Part shown: positions 42,480 through 57,046 of the stretch, one piece after another
How the letters are laid out: every line of letters begins with the position of its first letter
Numbering within the stretch: position 1 is the stretch's first letter
Assembly: GCA_030063045.1 (NCBI GenBank)
Contig: JAQSEB010000008.1
Location: 1,426,001 to 1,490,000, forward strand
From: Pratylenchus scribneri
Lineage: Eukaryota > Nematoda > Chromadorea > Rhabditida > Pratylenchidae
Length of the DNA stretch: 64,000 bases
Reading direction: 5' to 3'
Made by a program: the position numbers and the translations under genes
The notes under the pieces: generated by a model
Told to the model about the DNA's origin: nothing
The model's input: the letters and a program-made list of their open reading frames with translations, nothing else
The model's database searches: none

Positions 42480-43693
42480 GAATGGTGATGGATGGAAAAG
42501 AACAGCAACAGAGGATAAGAACTGTGAAAAACTGGATTAACATATGGATGCCCTTTCCTATGTCATTGTCATCTATATTGTAATTTTCCCAAACCTATAT
42601 TTTTGTTGATAATGCCCCAAATCCATTGTGTTATCATATTGCTTCTCATTTCCATTTCTCATTATTGTTGATATATGTATTTTGGACTATGTGTTGTATA
42701 AAGTATAAATTTTCTTTTTTACTTCTTTTTTTCTATCAATATTAAATACAAATAGGGGTTAAATGAATTAAAAAAGTTTTACAAGAAAATAAATCTGGTA
42801 AATTGTATTGTTGTGGCTTGTGTATGCACTATGATATCATATGTTATGTAAGTATGATGGGCATGCCGACACTTGCGGATTGGACATTTGCGGACGACAT
42901 TTGCGGACCGACATTTGCGGACGACATTTGCGGATTGGACATTTGCGGACCGACATTTGCGGACCCTACTATAGTTGAATTTTCCGGATTAGCCAACAAA
43001 ATATTAAAATGAATATTGAAAATATATTTTAAAATCTGTAAATCCCTTGCTCCGATATTTGCGCTATTTTTTGACGAAATTACAACCTTGCGATATGTTA
43101 GACTTCTTTAAGAATCCTATGCTCCGAGCCCATAAGCCCTAAACTTAGCCCTAACCCTAAACCTAGCCCCTAATCTTAGCCCAATTGCGAAACTAAAAAT
43201 GGTCATAACTTTTTTACTCTTAGGTTTTATGCAAAACAAATGACAGATTTGGACTCCTCTCATCAGGGTGCCTCGATTGAGCTATAATTTTGATCGAAAA
43301 GATTCGTAAAAATTTTTCAAATTTCAACTAAAAGTAATCCTAAAATACTTTTTTATCAAATACAAATAATCCGCAAATGTCGGTCCGCAAACATCGTCCG
43401 CAAATGTCGCATCCGCATATGTCGTCCGCAAAAGTCGGTCCGCAAATGTCGGTCCGCAAATGTCGTCCGCAAAAGTCGGTCCGCAAATGTCGGTCCGCAA
43501 ATGTCTCATCCGCAAGTGTCGTAACGCGGTATGGATGAGTCATGATTCCATCCCAATCCCAACTCCATTCACATGATTCATATTCAATATTTTCTTCATC
43601 ATGAATCATTGTTGATTTGAAAATTTAATCAATTAAATTATTTGTGTATTTTTTTAACATTGCTTGCAAATTTTTATCATTTTATTTTGAAGG
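42480..43693. other. Intergenic region with foldback element
   Basis: The 3' region of the membrane protein gene and the upstream region of Patched. It contains the foldback repeat at 42867-43521. No protein gene. Confidence 0.6.
42867..43521. mobile_element. Foldback-type inverted repeat element
   Basis: The left arm (42867-42966) is a tandem array of 13-15-bp units GACATTTGCGGAC(C) or GACATTTGCGGATTG. The right arm (43371-43521) is the reverse complement array (GGTCCGCAAATGTC units). Both outer ends carry the same variant, CGACACTTGCGGAT, marking symmetrical termini. The 400-bp centre is AT-rich, holds CCCTAA-like degenerate repeats (43131-43183), and has a stretch (about 43198-43300) similar to the arm of the palindromic element at 52459-53071. 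No coding capacity. Structure fits a Foldback or MITE-like DNA element. Confidence 0.8.
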
Positions 43694-46600
43694 ATGTTCC
43701 TTACTTTATTGGAGGCACCTGGCACTACAGGGAACTTCAAAAAATTTATAACCGAATCGGATGTAGTAGAAAATGATAACAACGAATCTTCAGACGAAGA
43801 TGTGGATGTCGATGGAGAAATATTGGAGACAGCAAATGATTTTCCAGAACCTATTTTACCAAATGTAAGAAATAACTATGGGTTTATTATTTTTAATTAA
43901 AAATTTTAGTGCATGGATGTTGTTTGTGCCGAAAGTAAAGTCGATTTCCAGGATATTACGGCTAATTGGAAACGAGACTTTTCAAGGCGTCCGACATGGT
44001 TTGATGCAGCATTTGCTCTACAACAAATACTTTGGGTATTTATTATAATTATAATTCATTCAAACATATTAATTAAAATGAATTTTAAGGGTTATGCTCG
44101 TGGTTTTAGAGCGCCACTTTATTCGCGAGTCCTGATCCAGCGAACACTCTTCAAAGCTGGTTGTTTTGTGCAACGTTTTGCCTGGCTTGTTATTGTTTCC
44201 CTGCTTACATTATTCACATTTTGTTCAATTGGACTTCGCTATGTTCATATTGAGACGGACATAGTTAAACTTTGGGTGTCAGGTTGATAATATTAAAACA
44301 AATGTACATATATTTCAAAACATATTTAGAAGGCGGTCGTCTTAATGATGAATTAAAATTTCTCGAGAATTTACAACAAAGATATAAGACAGATCGCAAG
44401 CCGGACATTTATGAATCCAAACATTTTATACTCGAAGAATCGGAAGATCCAAGATTTACACAAATTCCGGAAGATGAATCACCAACTTTATCATATCAGG
44501 TTATCAGCCATTTTATTTCCATCTCAACATTTGAATTTAGGTTTTAATTCAAACTACGGATGACCAATATTCTTCAAATCGGAATTTACTTTCACATGAA
44601 CATTTGCTGAAACATGTAAAACTTGTAGAGGAAATTGCCAAATTGAATGTTAATAAATTCGGATTGTGAGTACGATTTGGACTAAAAATCAATTAAAATG
44701 TTCTTTTAAGTAATTGGGACTTTCATGATCTTTGCTTTAAACCCGGAGAATTGGATATTCAAAATGATTCGCTCGCATATTCTCTTAAACATACTTTGGA
44801 GCGCCTAATACCATGTAAATTGATTTGATATAATTTTGCATAAATTTATTTTAAAGGCATATGGATTTCGCCTATTGATTGTTATTTCGAAGGTTCAAAG
44901 CCTCTCGGACCATCACCTCCAATAAATACAAAAAATATTCCATTTGGTTCAATTCTACGAATGCTTATTTCCGATTTGCCTGAAGAATTATCCTGGAAAA
45001 ATATTGACCCAAATGGAATTATGGAACAAATCAAGGGCACATTCGATCTAGGCACCGTCAACAACTTCTTTTCTCGCGTTTGACAAATTTGAATTTACTT
45101 CAAAAATATAAATTTTAAATTTAGTCCGGAATTGGTCACGGATATCAGAAGAGGCCTTGCATTGATCCACTCGACCCGGAATGTCCTTCGACTGCTCCAA
45201 ATTACTATTCAGCTTATTGCAAAGCAATGCAAATGATTGAAAAGAATTTAAAAGAAAACAAAACTTTGGATGAATTTCTGGCGCCTTTCAATGAACCAAT
45301 CAATAATAGTGAAGAAGGAAACCTCGAATCGGATAAAACCTCTGCATTTGATATTCTTGGAGCATTTTGTGAGTTTAAAATTGAATTTGATTTTATTAAT
45401 TATTCATTTTAGTTGATGGCACAAATAAATCATCCAAAAAGAAGAAAGATGAAGATGACAAATGCCATCGACAGCGAAAATCATTTTTGCATTGGATGTC
45501 CGCTAATATGGAAAAAGCCAGAGCCGAATTAACACCTGAGGTTTATTAAAAAATATGTCTAAATAATATTGATATTATTGTTAGTTGATGCCAAATTACC
45601 CGGAATATGGAAAAATAATGCAAAATGGATGCCAAGGAGTCGCACAAAGTATAATGAATTGGCCAGCAGAAATGATTTTGGGTAAGGTGGAACAATTAAA
45701 TTCAAATATTTAAACCAATAATTTCCACAGGTGGATTGAATAAAAATGAAATTGATGGAACAATTCAGGCGGAGGCATTCCAATCCGTATTTTTACTGGC
45801 CACTCCAACAGAAATATTCCGTCGATTCAAAGTTTTAAATAAATCCATTTTAAATATTAAATTGATTTAAAGGATTCGGATAAATTGGCCGATAATTCCA
45901 CATTCGCCACCAATGAATGGTCTCCTTTTATGGCTCGAGAAGTTATTCAAGAATGGGCCCGGACATTCACAAATCATCTTTCCAATCATCCATTGAATAA
46001 AGTGGAACGAATTATTCATCCACTCGCTTCCAATTCAATTTCGGTTATTTTTACAATTAATTTATTAATAATTATTAATTTGCAGGATATGCTTTCGGAA
46101 TATTGCAATTTTAATTATTTAATAATTTTTGCCGGCTATCTTCTCATGCTGGTCTATTCCCTCTATTCCCAATGTCGCTTCGATGGATGCTGCTCGCTTG
46201 GCGTTGAATCTGCCGTTGGATTGGCATTGGCCGGTGTGCTTACGGTCACTTTGAGCAGCATTGCCGGGCTTGGAATTTCCACTTGGTTTGACATCAATTT
46301 TAATGCGGCAACCACCCAAATTGTTCGTAAATCTTTTTTGGTTTATTTTTGACCACATTTCTATTTTAAAGGTTCCATTTCTTGCCCTCGGAATTGGTGT
46401 GGATAATGTAAGTATTTTTAATCATTTATCTTTACTTAATACCCAATTATAGGTCTTTTTATTATTGCATAATTATCCACAAGTGATTAACAATGTTCGA
46501 AGGAATGAACTTGGATTTTTACTCAAAGAAACCGGTAAATTAAATATTAAAATGAAAATTTTTTTAAATTTACTTTTTAAGGAATGTCAATTTTGACCAC

Positions 46601-49055
46601 TTCATTGAATAATATTCTGGCATTTTGGGCCGGCACCATTTTACCAATTCCTGCTCTTCGTTCCTTTTGCGGCCAAGTCATATTTATTATTAAATATTAA
46701 ATAAATATTTGATCAATTTAGACGGCAATTCTTTTAACCGCAAATCTTGTTGGCATTTTCTTCATTTACCCAGCATTTATTGCATTGGATTTGAAGCGGA
46801 GGAAAGCTGGCAGAAGGGATTTAGCATTTCTTGCATATTATTGCCTTTGTTTGGATGAAAGTGTTGGAACAGTGCAAAAACAAGAACGACAAAAGGTCAA
46901 TATTTAAAATATTTTTTTATTATTTATTTATTTATTTATTTTAGAAGGAACCAGACAATGATGAATATGTTGAAGCAATTCATTTTGAAGAAGGTGAATA
47001 TTTATACAATAAAGGCAGCGATAAAATGAAACCAAATGTTGTTGCTGGCCAGTCAAAAAATCCACCAAAACATTTAAGACGACAAAATCCAAAAAGAAAA
47101 ACCACCAAATATAAATGGTAAATTAATCAACGAATTATTTATCAAATTAATGTATAAATTAAAGGTACACATTGCCTGGATTTTTGCACATTATTTACAT
47201 TCCAATGCTTAAATTGAAACGGACAAAGGTATTTTTTTATTAAATAATTTATTATAAACATTCTTTTTTTTAGATTTGCATAATTTCATTCGTCATTGGA
47301 TTACTTATTGCCAGCATTTATGGCATAAAACAATCTTCAATTGGTCTCGAGCTAAGTGACATTTTACCGGAGAATTCTGCCCCGGCTGCATTCCTAAAAA
47401 CCCGCGACAAATTTTTCTCATTTTATCCAATGAATATTGTCCTCCGAGGCGAACATATTGATTTTCCTGCTCAACAACATTTGATTGATTTATTACGAAA
47501 TGAAATTGGTAAATTAATTTCATCTTTTAATTAAAATAATTATTTACTAATTTTCAGCAAATTCCCAATTTGTTATAAAATTGCCAAATGGAGAACCATC
47601 CGAGCGTTATTGGCTCCAACTATTTCGGGAATGGCTTCGTGGAATGCAACAAAGAATGGACGAAGCACAGCGAAAAGGATTGCTGGAAAATTTTGATTCG
47701 GAAAATGCCACCGAAGCAGCCAGGGATCCGGATTTGCAAATTGCCTATTCCCTTGCTTGTTCATACGGGCAGAATTATGATTGCGACCGGGTTGGCCGAA
47801 TTCGAATTGTGGACGATTCGGGCACAATAAATGCCGAAGGATTTTATAATTACCTCTATGGATGGCATGAATACGAACAAATGGTTCATCTTTTTTATTT
47901 AAATAATTTTATTTAATTATGGTTAATTTAAGTTTTACGCCGTTTCTCAAGCTGGATTTTATCCACGGCTGAAAAAATTACGTCAAGGACCATCTGGCAG
48001 AATGAAATATGTGAGGAAATATTTCTTTTTAAATGATTTTTAATTAATTTTAGCGTTTTTTTATTCCTCCGGCACCAAAACCATTGTTCAGCCGAATTCC
48101 ATTTTATTTGACCGGCCTGAAGGACACTCCCACAATTGTTCAAATGATTCGAGAAATTCGGGCAATATGCGAAAATTACACGGACAAAGGGCTGGAAAAT
48201 TATCCGGAAAGTGTGGCCATGACCTTTTGGGAACAATATCTTCATTTGGAATATTATTTAATTTTGGCCATTGTCATTATATCAATTTGTGTATTTTTGG
48301 TCATATCGTAAGTGATATTCAAATTATTAATTTATTCATTTTATAAATTTAGTTTAATATTTTTCAATCCTTGGGCCGCCGCGATGGTTTCGATTACTGT
48401 TTTTTCGATGACAATTGAATTGGCCGGATTCATGGGATGGGCTGGTGTTAAGGTTTTTTGAAATCGATTTTATTAAAAAAAAATTATAATTCACAGTTGA
48501 ATCCAATTTCGGCGGTCACATTGATTACAGCGGTTGGAATAGGCGTCGAATTCACTGGTATATTTAAAATGGTGATTAATTGTAAAATATATAATTTTCT
48601 TTATCAGCTCACGTTGTCATTTCTTTTTTGACTTCACTTGGTGGCAAAGATGAAAGAATGGTTCAATGTTTAGAGCATATGTTTGTTCCCGTGATTCATG
48701 GAGGAATGAGCACACTTTTGGTTTGCAATTTGAATATTTATTTATCCAAGCGTAAATTTAGGGAATTGTAATGTTGGCTTTTAGTCAATTTGATTTCGTT
48801 GTCAAATATTTCTTTGTGGTTATGTCCGCATTGGTCATCATTGGAATGTTCAATGGGTTTGTGCCAATTTTATCCAATTTTAAACTAATTTCACATTTCA
48901 GACTCGCGCTTTTGCCAGTTCTTTTGTCTTTGATTGGACCGCCTTGCGAAATTGAACCAATTGGGAAGAGAAAGAATCGTCTAATATTGAAGGATCCTCA
49001 ACAACAAATTCGAAATGAGACCAGCAGAAAATTTATGGCGGATGAAAATGCTTAA
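43694..49055 (+). CDS. Patched family Hedgehog-receptor-like/sterol-sensing transporter
   Basis: Twelve-pass RND-type membrane protein with a sterol-sensing domain. Seen in order: FDAAFALQQILWGYARG and FRAPLYSRVLIQRTLFKAG (Patched N-terminal signature), TM1 (FAWLVIVSLLTLFTFCSIGL), a large Cys-containing extracellular loop (CIWISPIDCYFEG, RPCIDPLDPECPS), then the sterol-sensing domain (FNYLIIFAGYLLMLVYSLYS, VESAVGLALAGVLTVTLSSI, PFLALGIGVDNVFLLLH, GMSILTTSLNNILAFWAG). After a cytosolic loop come TM7 onward, the second loop, and TM8-12 (MVSITVFSMTIELAGFMGW, ITAVGIGVEFTAHVVISFLT, LGIVMLAFSQFDFVVKYFF, FNGLALLPVLLSLIGPP). The C-terminus is short (about 40 residues). More than twenty short introns. 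The motif reads GVDN where human PTCH1 has GVDD. ptc-1 or ptc-3 orthology is not resolved; the first exon could lie further upstream. Confidence 0.92.
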
Positions 49056-50057
49056 ATGACTGATGATGGGCATGTGAAATATTCAATGTAAATTCGCATT
49101 CTAGTGCCATTTTCCCATTCTCCATATAATTCAAATATAGGCCTGTAGTTTTATTCTTATATTCTAATTAATCCATCCATTTCTCTTTTCTTTTTGACCA
49201 AATCCACCAAAAGACATTCACACACGGATTATTCCAATCCATTCATTCCAATCATATTTATAATATTTTATTTGACTCCCCGTGTTATAATATTAATATT
49301 ATTATTCTTCCTTCCCGACAAAATTGCTTTATTTTTATTTGACCTGCCGAGCTTCTTTATTATTTTACAATTTACAATTGTTTTTGTGCAAATTGTTTTA
49401 TTATTCAACAATTTAATTTTATAATTTGACAATAAATAAAAATTATCCACACTTTGTGTTTAAATGAAATGTATTAAAAACATTAAATAAAATACTGCCT
49501 TTTTTTTGCCGTTCATCCACTAATCAAAAAGCGGGGATTGAAAAGAAAATGCCGCGCCGGCTTGTATATTTGAATTCGGCGAAGAAAAGGAAAGCGGTCG
49601 GTTGTGTTTTAGTCACAGAGGCCTCGGCCGGCGATGTTGCCCTGACCCCCACCAACCCATCCATCCTTTAGTGCCTCAAAAAGGGTTCGGCGAGTGGCGT
49701 GGGTTTTTGGGTGGGTTGACTGACCATCCGTCGGCTATTTGCGCCCTCTCCATCCATCCTTTCGTCCATCCGTCCATTCTAATACTTTCCCCTCGGCGAA
49801 TGAAGGGAGGGGCGCACAATTCCCCCTTTTTTTTTCTTTTATCTTAAGCCGCTTTTCGCCGCCGATTTCCTCTTATTCTTACAACCAATTCCCAGTCATT
49901 TTGCCCCATCGCCCTCCATTTTGCCCTTCTTCCTTCCATTTTTCTAGTCCAATATGAATTTTCCAACATATTTTAATAAATAATTCAATCCATTAAAATT
50001 AAATCCATTTTCAGCATAATCAGCCGTTTAAACAATAATTTAATTAATTTTTGAAAA
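49056..50057. other. Intergenic region downstream of Patched
   Basis: About 1 kb. The first half is AT-rich 3' sequence. The second half (about 49540-49930) is GC- and CT-rich (for example GCCTCGGCCGGCGATG and runs of CCATCC) and probably contains the promoter and 5' leader of the next gene. No gene supported. Confidence 0.4.
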
Positions 50058-52118
50058 ATGCGCTTTCTCAATCTTTTCAAATCTTCTTCATCAAATAATA
50101 ATGGCCATCATAAACGTGAAAACAACAATAAAGAAAATAATGATCCTCGAATTGTGGGCCATCCAATTTTATTAACCGGCGAAAATGGACAGCAACGAAA
50201 ATCGGTAGGTTTTTTTTGGAAACAAATTGGTCTAATTTCAAAATGTTTTAGCGTCGAGTCAATTTCCAACAAAGCGGTGGAAGAGGAGGAGGTCGAAGAC
50301 GAAGTTGCCTAACCGATTTGGAGGAAGAAGATGGAGCAAGCGAGGTTTTTTTTTAAATTATTCACAAAATATTCAAACTTTCCCGTAAAAGGTGACATTG
50401 ACTGCAACCGAAGCTGGCGGCAGACCCAGTCAACAATTCGCACCACCAAATCCATATTCCATCATCACTGAACCAAAACGGAATCGAGTAAATCAAAATA
50501 AACACAACTAAATTAATCAATAAATTTGCCAGGGTCCTCGTTCGTGTCCCGGTGGTCATGGTCAATATTTTGGAGGCGATGATTCTGCTGAATCTGCAAC
50601 CAATGGCCCAACAAATTTGGATTATTCATTTGAGGCTCATTCCGCATTCATTCCATCCAATAATAATCAACAACATCGACGAAGCAGCCGACGAATTGTT
50701 GGTGGAACGGTTATTGGCGTTGGTGGCGGTCAAGATGGCATTGAACATGAACAACAACAAATTCCATTCAGCGAAATTGGCAATGGCACCGGTACATTTT
50801 GAGGGTGTAATATTTTCATTTTTATTTTTGAAGGTCGTCATCGAAGGGAAGAAGAGTCCACTTCCTCCTCATTTGGCCGCTACAAAAATTTGCCATTGGT
50901 CGTCGACCAAAACCAAATGCAAATGCGAATTAGGGAACAGCAAAAGGAATTGACCGGATTGGAATTTGCCTATCGCGAAGAAAGGGCCAGAAGGAAGGCA
51001 CTGCAACGGGATTTGCGCAGAGAACAACAGAGCAAAGAGAGTTTAGCGATGGAGGTAAGCAAAAAAGGGAGAAAATTAGACAATTAATTTCAATTTGTAG
51101 AATTTCCGCCTCCAATCGATCATTAGCCTTCTTCTTCGTCAACAACAACAAAATACGGCAGCAAATGGGTCCAACCCAATGGTTGGCATCGATCTGAATA
51201 CTTTGTTTGCCGCTGGCCTTTACCAATCTTCATCATGGGCCACAAAGTAATTTAACCAATTTATTTTCACTTTTATTTTTCAGTACTCCATCCTCTTCAT
51301 CCGTCATCGGTCACGGCCCATCCGCGGTCGGCCACGGCCACCACCAAATTCCTTCTTGGGCCACACCAAATTTCCCTGCTGTCCACAACCCAAATCCTCC
51401 GCCTCCACCATTCCTTGGTGGTCTTTTCCCCTCCGGCAATGTTCCACCTTCCACCGGCCAATGTGAATGTTTGGCTCAACCAATTCTTTCCTCATCCTCA
51501 TTGATGAATGGTGGTGCCGCCTTGGGGGACACTCGTTGCCATTCTTTGGAGCAGGATGAAGTGAAAATATTCCGAAATGGTCAGCACACGGACTCTTCAT
51601 TCAGTGGCCAATCATCAAGACCAAGTAAAATAATGGCATTTTTGGGATAATCACATTTTAATTTCAGCAACCGGCGACAATAATGAAGCGGCAGAATTTT
51701 TGGCCAGCGAACAGAGCAGTCGAGCACAAGGTAAAGAAATGAATTCATAAATGAATTTAAATTCAAGAATTTTAGCCAGTTTCTCTTCACCCGAAATTGG
51801 CCGATCGATGGAAAGTAAAGAAGGAAATGGCACTTTTTGTCTTCATTCCTTCTCCTTGGATGGTCAACGTGTTAAATCTGTGCAGCTGGTCGAGGATATT
51901 GATCGCCCAATTTGCCGGGAGGATGACGGTAAATTCGGGGAATGTAAATGATGAAATGTTCAAATTCATTTGTAGGATATGCAACAAGTGAGACGAATAT
52001 TTCTGCCTCAATTTGCACCACATTGGGCGGTCAAGAAATGGGCGAATTTAATGGAAAGGATAGGATGAAGACCAACAAATTCGGAGCAGTTCGGTCGATG
52101 AGTGCGGAAACAATTTGA
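50058..52118 (+). CDS. Unrecognised low-complexity protein with a coiled coil
   Basis: I cannot name a family. About nine exons join in phase from MRFLNLFKSSSSNNNGHHKR to AVRSMSAETI. The N-terminal half is Asn/Ser/Gly/Arg-rich (RGGGRRRSCLTDLEEEDG, RRSSRRIVGGTVIG). A central charged helix (MQMRIREQQKELTGLEFAYR, EERARRKALQRDLRREQQSK, ESLAMENFRLQSIISLLLRQ) is a clear coiled-coil candidate of about 65 residues. The C-terminal half is Pro/Ser/His-rich (PPPPPFLGGLFPSG). RRSS and RRRS sites suit basophilic kinases. It looks like a scaffold or cytoskeletal protein with a disordered body. No membrane segment. Confidence 0.7.
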
Positions 52119-52450
52119 TGGGAAGAAGAAAAGAAGTTTAATCAAATTCCAATGATAAACTCACTTAAACCTAAAAGATTCGTCCTTTCACATTTTAACA
52201 ACAATTTTGTAAATGTTTTTTTTTTTAAATTTCATAATTTTTTCATCAACATAAATTTACAAAATAAAGAATTATGCTTATTGAATGAGGGGAGGGGAGG
52301 ATATTATCAAAAATCACATTTATTGAAAGGGAAAATTGAGAGGAGAGGGAGCACCACCTGCTGCTGCAATTGAGGAGGAGGAAATAATGCTGATTGTGGA
52401 AGAAAAAGTTTTTTGGCTGATAAAATACTGTTTAATCAACAAAAATAAAA

Positions 52451-52458
52451 GAGGAATA
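52451..52458. other. Target-site duplication, left copy
   Basis: GAGGAATA, immediately outside the left end of the palindromic element; identical to 53072-53079. Confidence 0.85.
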
Positions 52459-53071
52459 GGTAATATTGTCGTTCGTACCCCCCTTTTTTACCAAAAAAAA
52501 ATTTTTATTTTATTTTACGCTAAAAACATGAATTTAGGGGTTTTCGATGATGGGGAATACGAATCTGGCATTAGTTTTTCATTAGCTGTATTGGCTGAAC
52601 CGTTATCGGTTCCAAACCGGTTTCGAAAAATCGAACTTTGGTATTTTCGGTAAAATTATATATCAATCGACGCGTATTGGCGAGCTGATCATGAATCTGT
52701 AATCGGTTTCGCATAAAACCAAAAAACTAAAAAAGTTATGGCCATTTTAGTCACTTGGGTCATCAATACCTTATGAAATTTTAAATGGCCATAACTTTTT
52801 TAGTTTTTTGGTTTTATGCGAAACCGATTACAGATTCATGATCAGCTCGCCAATACGCGTCGATTGATATATAATTTTACCGAAAATACCAAAGTTCGAT
52901 TTTTCGAAACCGGTTTGGAACCGATAACGGTTCAGCCAATACAGCTAATGAAAAACTAATGCCAGATTCGTATTCCCCATCATCGAAAACCCCTAAATTC
53001 ATGTTTTTAGCGTAAAATAAAATAAAAAATTTTTTTGGTAAAAAAGGGGGGGTACGAACGACAATATTACC
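52459..53071. mobile_element. Long palindromic non-autonomous DNA transposon (MITE) with 8-bp target duplication
   Basis: Two arms of 289 nt (52459-52747 and 52783-53071) are almost perfect reverse complements, separated by a 35-nt spacer. The ends read GGTAATATTGTCGTTCGTAC inward. The element is flanked on both sides by GAGGAATA (52451-52458 and 53072-53079), a perfect 8-bp duplication. No transposase. An 8-bp duplication fits hAT, P or Merlin superfamilies; the GG terminus is compatible with Merlin, but this is not proven. Confidence 0.92.
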
Positions 53072-53079
53072 GAGGAATA
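53072..53079. other. Target-site duplication, right copy
   Basis: GAGGAATA, immediately outside the right end of the palindromic element; identical to 52451-52458. Confidence 0.85.
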
Positions 53080-53208
53080 TCCTAAATTGAAATTAACAAA
53101 TTATTATTGTTTTGAATGAATTATATCTGCTGCACAGAGAATTGGGATGAAAGGGAGGGGAAGGAAGAGACCCGATTTGTATTTTGCTGGAGGGTGGATT
53201 TAATCTTT

Positions 53209-57046
<3,838 letters not shown>

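Larger units (their letters stand above)
52119..53208. other. Convergent intergenic region with palindromic transposon
   Basis: Between two convergent genes. It contains the 613-bp palindromic element at 52459-53071. The remainder is 3' flanking sequence with no gene. Confidence 0.6.

Noticed and set aside
46119..46358. Antisense frames within Patched and at 47305-47523, 47573-47827, 47928-48245
   Set aside because: Shadow frames; the plus-strand Patched domains are unambiguous.
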